Of a stretch of 64,000 nt of DNA, positions 41,740 to 52,761 are shown one piece after another (within the stretch, counting starts at the first letter, position 1; the number at the start of each line of letters is the position of its first letter). The DNA comes from Rhipidocladum racemiflorum (taxonomy: Eukaryota; Streptophyta; Magnoliopsida; Poales; Poaceae), in the NCBI GenBank assembly GCA_036346355.1, contig CM070588.1, positions 16,601,914-16,665,913 of the forward strand. Reading direction: 5' to 3'. A model generated the notes under the pieces. That model had not been told where the DNA came from, made no database searches, and was given only the letters and a program-made list of their open reading frames with translations. The position numbers and the translations under genes are program-made.

Positions 41740-42880
41740 ATGGTGAACACCCGCAGAAACTTTGGAGGCAATGGAAGTGGTTCTCGCCCAGTTGGAAATC
41801 TCAATGATTGAGCACCTGCACCCCAGCCAACACCGCCAGTTGACATGCAGAATTTTGGAGCTTTTCTTGCCGCACAGACCCAGTTGATGCATGCAATGAT
41901 GCAGCAGATGCAACAGATCACCGCTCATGCCACTGCTAATCAGAATAATCAAGTCAATCAGGGACAACGCCAGAATTCAAGACTGTCAGAGTTCATGAGG
42001 ACTCATCCACCCACTTTCTCCGGGAATGCCAATCCGTTGGAGGCCGATGATTGGTTAAGGTCAATTGAGAGGAAGCTACACATTGCTCAATGCATGGGAA
42101 ATGAGAAGGTACTCTACGCTTCTCATTAGTTGGAAGGGACCGCCGCTAAATGGTGGGAGAATTTCTGCGCCACGCGGGAGAACCCTCAGGACATCACTTG
42201 GGAAGAGTTTACAGCAGCATTTCGTCAGTATCACGTGCCGGAAGGAATTATGGACCTCAAGAAGGAAGAGTTCAGAGCATTGAAGCAAGGTAATCAGCCG
42301 GTGGCCGAATACCTGAATAAGTTCACACAGCTTGCACGTTACGCACCTGAAGACGTAGTGACAGACAAGGCCAGACAGTCTCGCTTTATGAAGGGACATA
42401 ACTCAGGACTACAGGTGGGACTGATCACCCACACGTTTCCAGATTTCAAGGAGCTTGTGAACAAGGCGCTCATCCCTGAAGATAAGCGCAAGGAACTGGA
42501 TGAGAACCGGAAACGAAGGATGCAACAGCAGGGATCGCGTCAGGGAGTGCAGCAACGCTTGAGGGTTGCGCCAAATCAGTTTTTCAGATTCCAGCCGCAG
42601 AATGCAACGAGGACACCGTCACCAGCACCCAGACCCGTCAACCAGAATTATCAGACCCCAGCTCCAGCCAAAAACGCCGCTTTAGGCAGTCAACAGGGGA
42701 CAGTGAGACACAGCTACACATGCAACGAGCTAGGGCACTTTTCCAACAGTTGCCCTAAGAAGACAGCAGGAGTGACCACAGTCCGCTTCAATCTGGGATC
42801 CACACCAGCCAGGACGCCAGCACCAGGAGCAAACCGCGGGACAGCACAGCCAGGAGCAGCACCCCAGACCGTGGTGAGAG
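41740..42880 (+). pseudogene. chromovirus gag
   Basis: ATG 41740 begins MVNTRRNFGGNGSGSRPVG. A TGA follows at codon 24 (41809-41811) and a TAG at 42127-42129, both in frame with the rest. The capsid part is clear: FMRTHPPTFSGNANPLEADD, WLRSIERKL, AKWWENF, WEEFTAAFRQYHVPEG, FRALKQGNQPVAEYLNKF, LARYAPEDV. A damaged zinc knuckle near 42715 (CNELGHFSNSC) lacks its first Cys. In the family Gag forms the particle and binds RNA. Both stops are single C-to-T changes from Arg or Gln codons. Confidence 0.87.
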
Positions 42881-43430
42881 GCCGAGTCAACCATGTCACC
42901 ACAGAAGCACTTCAGAATGCCACGGACGTCGTACTGGGTAAGTTACTTGTCAACTCAGTACCTGCAACAGTTTTGTTTGACTCTAGAGCTTCGCATTCGT
43001 TTGTTTCTCAAGGTTTTGCTGCAAAAAATGATTTGAAGATTGCAAGACTAAAATGCATGCTTTTAGTTCAAACCCCTAGTTCCGAACTCCGAACTAAAGT
43101 TGGATGTTCTGGGGTGAGAATATTAATAGATGGGGTAGAATTCCTAGAGAACCTTATTATGTTGGAAACCCAGACTTTAGATGTTATTTTGGGAATGGAT
43201 TGGTTATCCAATCACAAGGCCGTGCTAAATTGTGGGAGAAGGACTATCTCAGTTGAAAGCCTATGTGGAAGGAAAGTGGAATTTCAAGCTACCGTTGTTA
43301 GAGATGGACAATTGATGGTTAATAGCGCAAAGGCAATCAACATAGAAGATGTCTCAGTGGTGAATGAGTACCCAGATGTTTTTCCTGAAGATCTACCTGG
43401 AATGCCGTCAGACAGAGACATAGAGTTTTT
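42881..43430 (+). pseudogene. chromovirus aspartic protease with DSR in place of DSG
   Basis: The gag frame runs on through LGKLLVNSVPATVLFDSRAS, where the active site DSGA is changed to DSRA (codon 42985-42987, GGA to AGA), then SFVSQGFAA and MLETQTLDVILGMDWLSNH. The end reads VVNEYPDVFPEDLPGMP, the normal RT entry. A frameshift near 43430 moves RT into another frame. Confidence 0.85.
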
Positions 43431-44700
43431 TGATAGAGCTTGTACCTGGTACAACGCCGATAGCGAAGAGACCTTATCGGATGTCCACCGAGAAATTAGT
43501 AGAGATGAAGAAGCAGCTTGAAGAGTTGATGGAGAAAGGATTTATCAGACCGAGTTCGTCGCCTTGGGGAGCGCTAGTTCTGTTTGTCAAGAAGAAGGAC
43601 GGGAGTTTCAGGATGTGCATTGACTACCGTGCACTCAATGAAGTCACCGTGAAGAATAAGTACCCGCTACCCAGGATCGATGATCTGTTTGATCAGCTGA
43701 GAGGAGCCGGAGTTTTCTCCAAGATTGATCTGAGATCGGGATACCACCAGTTGAAGATCCGATCAGAGGATATTCCGAAGACCGCATTTTCGTCCAAATA
43801 CGGACATTACGAGTTTACAGTTATGTCCTTCGGTCTGACGAATGCGCCTGCTTATTTCATGAATATGATGAATATGGTGTTCATAGAATATCTGGACAAG
43901 TTTGTCGTCGTGTTCATAGATGACATTCTCATCTACTCCAAGACAAAGGAAGAACATGGAGAGCACTTGAGGCGAGTGTTGGAGAAGCTGAGGGAACAGC
44001 AACTCTTCGCTAAATTTAGTAAGTGTGACTTTTGGAAGGACAAGGTGGAATTCCTCGGACATGTAATGACCGCAGAAGGAGTCACCGTCGACCCAAGCAA
44101 GGTAGCAGCTGTGTTACACTGGGAGCAGCCGAAGACCGTGACCCAGATCCGGAGTTTCTTAGGAATGGCAGGTTACTATCGTCGTTTCATTGAAGGCTTT
44201 TCGACAATTGCGAGACCTCTCACGCAATTGCTGAAAAAGGAGAAGAAGTTCGCATGGACGGCGGAGTGCGAGAAGGGTTTTCAAGAGCTGAAGAAGTGAT
44301 TGACATCAGCCCTGGTGTTGGTTCTACCGGACGTCAATCAAAGCTTTGATATTTATTGTGATGCATCGCGCCAAGGATTTGGATGTGTGCTGATGCAGAA
44401 TGGAAAGGTCGTTGCCTATGCATCCAGGCAGTTGAGGCCACATGAGGAGAATTATCCGACACATGACCTAGAGCTAGCTGCAGTAGTGCATGCTTTGAAG
44501 TTGTGGCATCACTATTTGCTTCGAAACAGATATGAAGTATACACGGATCATAAGAGTCTTAAGTACATCTTCACCCAATCAGACCTGAACATGAGGCAGA
44601 GGAGATGGTTAGAGTTGATCAAGGATTATAACGTTGGAATCCATTACAATCCCGAAAAGGCCAACGTGGTGGCCGATGCTTTGAGTCGGAAAAGCCATAC
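43430..44700 (+). pseudogene. chromovirus reverse transcriptase and RNase H
   Basis: RT is open from 43430 to 44296: MELVPGT-like start, QLEELMEKGFIRPSSSPWGA, MCIDYRALNEVTVKNKYPLP, FSKIDLRSGYHQLKI, FGLTNAPAYFMNMMN, VVVFIDDILIYSKTKEEH with the catalytic FIDD intact. A TGA at 44297-44299 (CGA expected) splits it from RNase H, which is open from 44300: FDIYCDASRQGFGCVLMQ, YPTHDLELAAVVHALKLWRH-like and VVADALSRK. Both domains would be active apart from the stop. Confidence 0.92.
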
Positions 44701-45897
44701 TGTGAACATGTTGATAGCCACGAGTCAGGATGAGCTGTGTGAGGATTTTCATAGGATGAAGATTGAAGTCGTACCAGAAGGATTCTTGACCGCATTAGAA
44801 GTGAAGCCCACTCTGGAGGATCGGATCCGAGAAGGACAAAAGGATGATGACAAGATCCGCAGGATCAAGTCCAAGATGGATGAAGGCAAGGCGAAAGACT
44901 TCAGATTGGACGAGCAAGGCACGTTATGGATGCAGAATCGAATCTGTGCCAAACCGTATGGAATCAAGCAGTTGATCTTAGAAGAAGCCCACGACTCCAA
45001 GTATTCAATTCATCCGGGAAGTGCCAAGATGTATCAGGATTTAAAAGAAAGATTCTGGTGGCCGAGCATGAAGCGTGAAGTTGCTGAACATGTTGCGTTG
45101 TGCGACATATGCCAGAGAGTCAAGGCAATGCATCAGAGACCAGCAAGATTGCTACAGCCGTTGAAAATACCTGAGTGGAAATGGGAGGAGATCGGAATGG
45201 ACTTCATTACCGGTTTGCCGAAAACCCAGGGTGGATATGACTCCATATGGGTTATAGTAGACCGCTTGACTAAGGTCGCCCATTTTATTCCAGTAAAGAC
45301 CACTTACTCGGGAGATAAATTAGCCGAGTTGTACATGACCAGGATCGTCTGTCTGCACGGAGTGCCGAAGAAGATTGTATCGCATGCAGGTACCCGCTTA
45401 CCTCGAGATTCTGGAATAAGCTGCATGAAGCCATGGGGACCCGTTTGAACTTTAGTACAGCATATCATCCGCAGACAGATGGGCAGACCGAAAGAGTTAA
45501 TCAGATTCTAGAGGACATGCTACGAGCTTGTGCATTGGCTTATGCTACCTCTTGGGATAAAAGTTTGTTGTATGCTGAGTTCAGTTACAACAATAGCTAC
45601 CAAGCCAGTTTGTAAATGTCGCAATTTGAGGCATTGTATGGCCGACCCTGTCGAACACCGTTGAACTGGAACGAGACAGGTGAACGCCGTGTCTTTGGAC
45701 CGGACATTCTTCAAGAGGCCGAAGAACAGATTGCCATGATCCGAGAAAGACTAAAAATAGCACAGTCAAAACAGAAAAGCTATGCCGATAACCGTCGACG
45801 AGACTTGAGCTTTGAACCAGAGGATTTCGTGTACCTTAGGGTTACACCACTCAAAGGAGTTAAGAGATTCCATGCCAAAGGAAAACTCGCGCCGTGA
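44700..45897 (+). pseudogene. chromovirus integrase with lost second catalytic Asp
   Basis: The zinc finger (HDSKYSIHPG, H further on, CDICQRVK) and first Asp (GMDFITGLP) are present. The second Asp motif, normally SDRGTQF, reads SHAGTRL (His codon 45383-45385) and a frameshift follows. The core resumes at 45433 with FSTAYHPQTDGQTERVNQIL, keeping the Glu. A TAA at 45613 (CAA expected) and a TGA at 45895 (CGA expected) break the C-terminal part, which has the YGRPCRTPLNW box. Confidence 0.9.
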
Positions 45898-46247
45898 TAT
45901 GTTGGGCCATTTAAGGTTCTCAGCCGTAGAGGTGAAGTTGCGTACCAGCTGGAGTTACCACAATCACTAGTAGGAGTGCATGACGTGTTCCACGTGTCTC
46001 AGCTGAAGAAGTGTCTTCAAGTACCTGATGGGCAGACATCGCTAGAGTCAATCGAGCTACAAGAGGATCTGACTAACAAGGAGCACCCCGTCAGGATTTT
46101 GGACACAATGGATTGAGAAACGAGAAACAAGTCAACCCGCTTCTGCAGAGTTCAATGGAGCAACCATGCGGAGAGTGAAGCAACTTGGGAGCGCGAAGAG
46201 GATTTGAAGAAAGAGTTTCCGAACCTATTGTTTAGTAAACACTGAAT
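45898..46247 (+). pseudogene. integrase C-terminus and chromodomain
   Basis: After the TGA the frame reads YVGPFKVLSRRGEVAYQLEL, VHDVFHVSQLKKC and then EHPVRILDTMD-stop-ETRNKSTRFCRVQWSN and ATWEREEDLKKEFPNLL. This is the integrase-linked chromodomain of chromoviruses, which in the family guides insertion toward certain chromatin. A TGA at 46114-46116 lies inside it where CGA or a similar Arg codon is expected. The frame stops before the polypurine tract. Confidence 0.85.
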
Positions 46248-46268
46248 CTCTGGGACGAGATTCTGTTA

Positions 46269-46281
46269 AGAGGGGGAGGTT
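46269..46281 (+). other. polypurine tract directly before LTR-Y
   Basis: AAGAGGGGGAGGT adjoins TGTAACAACCC. It sits just downstream of the pol end, so gag-pol, PPT and LTR-Y look like one native unit. Confidence 0.8.
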
Positions 46282-48597
46282 TGTAACAACCCAAATTTTT
46301 GCTTTTCATGAATTTGAATAAGATTTTACACTTTGTTGAATTTTTGGAATTTTCTAGAATTTATTTGGAATTTATTTGAATTTATTCCCTTTTGAAATAA
46401 TTAAAGAATTTGATTTTGCAAATAAAATTTTGTTGGAAATATTTTATTTGAGTCCAAAATGTTTCAAAATATTTTCTAGAATTTTTCTGGGATTTTTCTG
46501 AGTGTTTTGCTATTTTTAATGAATTAAATGAATTTCTGGGAATTAATTGGATTATTTAAACAGTGGAAAAACCGAGTTGGTTTATACTGTTCATCCGACC
46601 GGACCCGTGTCCGAGTCAGACTCGAGTTCGACCCGAGCCAGCCGATCCGGTTGAACCCAGTCGCCTAACCCTAACCCTCTCGACCGTCCGATCAAGATCG
46701 AACGGCCGAGATTGAGCCACGTCGCCGAACCCGAGCCCGACCGAGCCAGCCAGGTCGCCCGAGCCGGACCTGAGCCCAAATCCCCGCACCGTTGGATCTT
46801 GATCCAACGGCTCACGTTGAGCCATGTCACCCAATCCGAATCCAATTCGGATTCCGCTGCCGCAGTTGTGTGGGCCTCGGTTTCCGCGGATTTCACGGAC
46901 GTCGGTAGGCCTATTTAATGCGCCGCTGCCGCCAGCGTGTGCTCCATTTCCGTGCGCACCCGTAGCCCTAGACCACGTCGCCTAAGCCGCCGTGGTTGCG
47001 CCGCAATCGCTCGCCGTAGTTGCATTAGGGCTCCGCCGCGGTTAATCGCCGTTTCCGCCGCCATCTGCCGTCCTCCGCCGCCGTTGAGCCCAGATCCGGA
47101 ACCGCAAGGTCAAGCCGCGTCGGAGCGTACCCTTCACTTCGCCGGAGGATCCCCGTAGCGCCGTTCGGGTGGTCGCCGTCCCCGTCTCCGGTGAGCCTGC
47201 GCCGCCGCACGCCATCGCCGGACCCCGAGCTCGCTCCACCGTCCGATCCAGATCCAAGGGCCCAGATTCATTCACATCACCCCCTGGTGAGATCCACATG
47301 CTAACCTCTAGATCTATTTCCCGCACCGTGCTTGGATAGATGTCAGCCGTTAGATCAATATCGAACGGCTAGGGTTAGCCGCGTTGTAAATGTTAGATTG
47401 GATCTTGACCGTCCGATCAAGATCGAACGGTCCAGATCAGCCGTGTAGTTTCCATAACGCGTTAAGCCAGATCCAATCTGGGCCGTTGATTTTCAAATCA
47501 ACGGCCGAGATCTAGCAGCGTGTGCGGAAGCCGTACCGGCGCGCCCGCGTTGGCGGCGACGGGGTGGCTGACAGGGCGGGCCCGCCTGTCAATGACGCCG
47601 GTCCGTTGGACCAGTGCCACCGTGGACCGAGCCGTGCACGTGGACCGCGTCTGTAGACCAGGACACGTGGCAGCACCCGGGTGGTGCCACATGTCATGGT
47701 GATGTCATGCTGATGTCATCAGGGGACTCGACCGGTGCTGACGTCAGCAGATCCACGTGGATCAATGAGGTCATGCTGACGCAATAAATCCATTTCCGAA
47801 AATGAAATTATTTAATTAATTCGGTTTATTGATTTTAAATATAGATCTAAACTTCAAACGCTTATAACTTTTGCGTTTTAACTCCGATTTGGGTGATTCA
47901 AATTTCTAAATTTTCATAAAAATGAGACCTACTCAAATATGAATTTTAATTAATTTTTTATTATGAATATTTCTCTGTTTATATTTAATTAATGTTTTCT
48001 TTAAACTTTAAACGATTATAACTTTTGCATTTAAACTCCGAATTGGACGATTCTAGTTTCTAAAAATTAATAAAATCATGCTCTCTCTATTTTTGAACTT
48101 TATTTGAAGTTTTGGGTACTTTTTGTCTACTGTTTATTTATTTATTGCTATTTGCACGGTTTACGAGTAGACGTTGAAGTGCCCGAAGGCTTCGAAGATG
48201 AAGTGTTGACCCACGAGCCAGCTCAGGACCAAGAACAAGTACTCTTTGAAGTTGAAGAGGAGACTACACCAGCTTTGGAGGAGGAGCTCAAAGAGGAACC
48301 GTCTAATTAGGAAGCGAGCCCAGTCAGTTGCCAGTGGTATACTGAATGGCGCCACGAAGTTATCTTATTTTTCCGCTGCAGTTATTTCTCTCTTATTGAG
48401 TTTTCGCCCTGCGTGGCATATATTTGTAACTTGACCATAAGGTCGAGCAACCTGTTTGGTTAACTATTTAAGTTACTTTATTATTTCGTTGAGTATGATT
48501 GTGATATTTACTAATGTTGAGACTGTGTGCACTAGCGCATTCCTGGACTAGTGCTGAATACACAGAGGGTCCGGATTTGCAAATTCGGGTCCCGACA
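46282..48597 (+). repeat. LTR-Y, plus orientation, intron-less form
   Basis: 2,316 bp, TGTAACAACCC to GGTCCCGACA. The AT-rich start, GC-rich middle with many GATC-centred inverted repeats, TATA-like CTATTTAATG at 46911-46920 and the acidic ORF at 48104-48310 all recur in LTR-Y at 57811-61396. It differs by lacking a 1,211-bp block at 48253/48254. Flanking bases AGGTT and GGTAT do not form a target duplication. The length and pol type suggest RIRE3-like, but I cannot confirm that here. Confidence 0.85.
48104..48310 (+). CDS. small acidic ORF inside LTR-Y (spliced form), function unknown
   Basis: Sixty-eight residues: a Tyr/Phe/Leu-rich N-terminus (FWVLFVYCLFIYCYLH) followed by an acidic part, RVDVEVPEGFEDEVL and EVEEETTPALEEELKEE. 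The acidic part is kept in the other LTR-Y across its intron. The hydrophobic start may not be real protein: the DNA is pyrimidine-rich and ends in TATTTGCACG, resembling a 3' splice site with CAC in place of CAG, so it may be intron. Whether this is translated is unknown. Confidence 0.4.
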   Translation: MKFWVLFVYCLFIYCYLHGLRVDVEVPEGFEDEVLTHEPAQDQEQVLFEVEEETTPALEEELKEEPSN

Positions 48598-51500
48598 GGT
48601 ATCGTTGCTTACGCTTAAATGTTGTATTTAAGCTTTGATGTTGAATGCTAAAGTTGGTAATGTATGTTGCCATGTTATTGAGAGATTTGATTGTATTGTT
48701 CTTGGTATTGTGATAAAGTGGGGTTGTGGTGCCGAATGGTTTCGGTCACCTTTTTGTTTATAGTAAGGTTGTGGTTTGACGGTATGGCCGATTAAAGCCA
48801 TCACCGAAGAACTATTAACCCTTGTGGGGAAAGAGTGCTTACCTTTTCTGTCGCAGTTTGGGTAGTTGATTGGAGTCAAAAAAAAGAGTTAGTGGTGGAT
48901 TCCTTCAGATGTTCTTTACCGTCCCGACGGTCGGTTTGGTTGGTTTTCTTGGTTTTTGTTGATTGAAACCAAAAAAAAAGTGTTTGGGTATTAGATTCTC
49001 GTGGATTGTTCTTTTGGAGGTTTGTGGTTTTGTCTTATTTGCGTGAAGACAAAGAATAAAAGTTTTGTGTTGCGTGTCGTTGATCGTAATCTTTGCTTTG
49101 ACATCCGGTTTTGTTGGTTATTATGGACTGTCTTGGGGAGGAAACTTATGTGGTTGTTGTCCTCCCTATCTGAGAAAAGTGTTGGAGTTTCCCCTTGTGC
49201 AGACCTTAAGTTGGGTGGAGCTAAGTTTGAACCTTTATCGGAAAAGATTTGGTTGAACATTTGGTTTTCCCTAGTGCATCCTTCTTCCTTCTTGGAAGTA
49301 TAGATCTTGAGATTTCTTGAAGAGTTTTGGCTATCAGAGTTGATCTCTCCTGCATTTCTGTTGGAGTTTTGTTTTCTTCCTTGCCTGGAAAAGAGGAGTT
49401 GTTTATCAGTGTTCATTCATGTTCTTGAGCTGTAGTTATCTTTAAAGTTGGGTTGCATCCTGTTCGTCAAGAGTAGGTGACCTATGAAGGTGTTTAGAAA
49501 AGTTTATGTCCGTGTTATGTAGTATGTAACAATGTGGTTTATGGAAATGATGTACTCCTAAGTTAATTGGTGAGTTGAATTAGATAAACGTAAATTTTTA
49601 TCTTTAGCTTAAGATTAAATGAACTTCTAGTGTTGTAGATTACTCTATAGCGAGAATGATTAAAGGTATTAATGTACATGCTTAGAATTGGTCGCTTTGC
49701 TTTAAAAGTGCTTATGACTCCCGATTATGTTAAAAGTTTTAAACCCTGATGCATAGTTAAAACATTAAGATGATGTAGACTTCTGTTATTGTTAAAGAAA
49801 ATTTGCTGGTTGTTTAAAGATGTTCTAATCTAATGGATTAATAGAGAAATTTAATCGTGTTGCCTAGTGACTTTAATTTGGAAGTTGATTAGAGTTGCTA
49901 TTTACGTTGTTGCAAACTACTAGTATATTTGGAAGTATGCAGTTGTGTCTCTACAATGCTAGTATTGATATCAATTGAGAAGACATAAGACTTATTGTTA
50001 ATGATGTTGTTAAGGGCAGTGTTAATGCTAGTATTCAATCTATTTTAAATAGTTGGAGTATGTTGTGTGGTGGTAATTTTGTTATCACCTTTGTATAGGG
50101 TAGCTAAAAGTAAGGTTGTTGGTTGATGATCATGCTCATTTGTTGTTATTGATGACTAAGTAGTGGTGGTAACTGTTTAGATTACTCATTGGAAAACCAT
50201 GGTTAAATAGAGGAAAATTTTAACATGTTGCGATGGAATGAGCTTTGAATAATTAACATGATGAATGATTTTATCCTTAACGAAAGTATAACTTAGAGTC
50301 TCACTTACGAATTCTTCTTTGTGGAGATAATATTTACATGTTGAAGTCGTTGTTTAACTGAATGAGGTTCGGTTGTCGAGACGTGAACATATAGGTGGTA
50401 TGAAATTTATAGGTTGATCATGCTGAAAGATTTGTTGAAGTACTATGTTTCAAATTTAGAATAAGATGTATTATGATTTGGTGATCCGTGGGGATCATGT
50501 CAATGTAGTCTTGGTTGGGTGCCTTTGTGATAAGCATCTTAAACCTTAATTAAAAGTGTTGGGAATGGTAACTAGAGAAAAAATTGTTATGTAAATTTTG
50601 TTAAATCCGGTTGGACTCTATTGATGAGTAAATAGTGATTATTGAATGCTTAAATGGTAAGTGTAGTGGAATACAAGTTATGGTGGGATTCATGCTGAGC
50701 TGGTGTTTAAAACTTTTTGAACTGGTGTGGTTGTTTGCCATTTTGGTTGAATGCCTTCGGTCAAGGTATTCCTTGTGTTGTGTTTCTGAGTTTCCCTAAA
50801 ACCCGTAGCTATTGGTGCCAATCTTTGGTTTTGGCTATTTTGTTTAATTTGTGTTATGAGTATGGATTTTCACCCAAAAGTTTTCGAGTGGATCACGCTC
50901 CTTCGCGTTTACCCTGAATTATCTTTGGAATAAATTTTAACGGAAGCAGATGGACATAGTGGGTTGTGTTGGAAACTCTTGAGATTTAATTTGTAACTCT
51001 TTTTGACTGGAGTTGGATTTATTTGCATAATGTGTGTGAGGTTTGCGAGTGCTTCAAAAAGGTGGATTTTATGAATGTTTTATAAAGTGATTTTGTTAGT
51101 GAGGTGTTCCCTTTTGGAAGTGAGTTTCCCTCTCCTTGAAAAATTTTGTGACGGTTGTGGGACCAGATGCTCGACTTGAAATTTTGATGTTCTCTTCCAA
51201 AATATTGAATTTGGATGAAATGCAATGTTTTGCAAGTTCAGTTTTCAATTGATGTGGGATGTGATGCGACGAGGTGTTTTACTGTCAACTATGCTGCTAT
51301 CATAGTTTATATGAATTAGCGCAACCCTCGATGTTATTCGAGATTTATTCATGTGATATAGAGGAAGAAGTCGTCATGTGAATGACTATTCGGTAGCGTT
51401 GTTACATGATGAAGGAATGGTGAAAAGTAAACATGACATCGTTTTTTTTAGATGTTAAATGATAAAAGAGTCGTGGAGCCAGGTCGGTGAGAAAGTCATA

Positions 51501-52748
51501 TATGGATATATGACTAATCCGGAGTGCTCTTGAAAAGGTTGCATTCATGTCATGAATCGAGATGTCCATTTTTTTCTAGTATGAAAGAATGAAGAATTTC
51601 TGGTATGTTGGTTGTGGTGTAGGAGATTTGTGTTTCCTTTGCGTCTTGGTTTAGGAAGTTAAAATGAATGCTCTTTGATTATTGTCAAATTCTTTCCAAG
51701 GTGGCTTTTAGCGCTTTGGGGTTCAAGATGTTGTATGTGGATCAGTTTGGGTTCATGGCTTATGTTTGAGCTTACTAAAGGATTGTACCCTTTGTCCTGA
51801 TTCTTTGAAAGGAAGAATGCAAGGGCGAGACCTTCTAAGAAAGGAAAATTTAGTGTGGGTTGGTAATGACCTAAGATATTAGGCGTTGCTAGTGGTTGAT
51901 CGTAACTAGTTTGGAAGTGAAGAGTAAAGGAAGGTTGGGTATGACCCAATTCAAATTTTCTTGGAGAATTGTCATGGAGCTGTTCCTCGATAGGGTTGAT
52001 CAAATTATTAGTGGACCACTTGGTGGTTGCTAGTAATTGCTTTCTGTTTTTGAAGAGTATTGGATCTTTTGTTGCTGGGCTTTTGAGCGTGTTGTGCCAA
52101 CTGAAGTGGATTGTTCGGTTGTTATTGATTTTGTGGGTTTTCAGAACTCTGGTCATAAAGTAGGTTTTTCCTTTTGGTGGTAGTGGTGGGTATTGGTCTT
52201 TTGTAAAAGATCAATCTTTTGCAAGGTTTTAACCTCGATTGTTCAAACGGTGGGAAGTCTTGGAGTGTAGTGTCTCACTTGGTTCGCGTCGCCTTGAGCA
52301 CGATGAACCACAGTAGAGAGAGGTTGAAGTGTGAAAGCATTTTTGTGCATGGGAGCTGAAGAGAGTTCTAGAGGTTGGTGCCGTGTTCTTCTGGGGAGAA
52401 ACACTGGTTAAAAGGGATCGGGCCTTTTAGTGCCAAGTAATGCATAGAAATGTGAAGTATGAGACTGTTTTCCTTCGTTGTCTGTTTAGGAAGTTATCGT
52501 TTGCTTGGGATGATCTTAGTCCTTATGTTTGTACTCTATGTTTCAAAGTTGAGTAAGAATTCTAGCAAGTTTTGAATGTGAGTTATCTTTAGATCTGTTA
52601 GTCTTTGATCCTTAGCTCCTTGCTTCTGAGTGCTGGCTGGTGCAAATCGTAGGGGCTTCTAAGCGGGTTCTAAGGCGTGAACCATAGCTCCCTTCGATTT
52701 GGTTGTTTGCGAAGTGGCGTGTCTCGGATTCGGGGTCGAATCATGTTG
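48598..52748. other. 4.15-kb non-coding interior of element X
   Basis: No frame longer than about 100 codons has any family resemblance. The sequence is T/G-rich on the plus strand. It is homologous to X-0 (54975-55395) at its start and to X-prime (63139-61397 and 57810-57626) at its end, so it is a family component. It contains one copy of the LTR GTGAGAAAGT motif with a 22-bp palindrome near 51487-51520. Large non-coding interiors are typical of non-autonomous LARD-type elements. Confidence 0.8.
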
Positions 52749-52761
52749 AAGGGGGGAAGAA
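52749..52761 (+). other. polypurine tract of element X
   Basis: AAGGGGGGAAGAA directly precedes the 3' LTR start TGTGATAC. The same tract appears in X-prime, reverse complemented, at 57610-57625. Confidence 0.88.

Noticed and set aside
46282..48597. Simple solo LTR-Y insertion into element X
   Set aside because: The five flanking bases do not match and a PPT directly precedes it, so it looks like the native 3' LTR of the gag-pol.
50717..50917. 66-codon hydrophobic frame in the non-coding interior
   Set aside because: No family likeness and no evidence that it is kept in X-prime.
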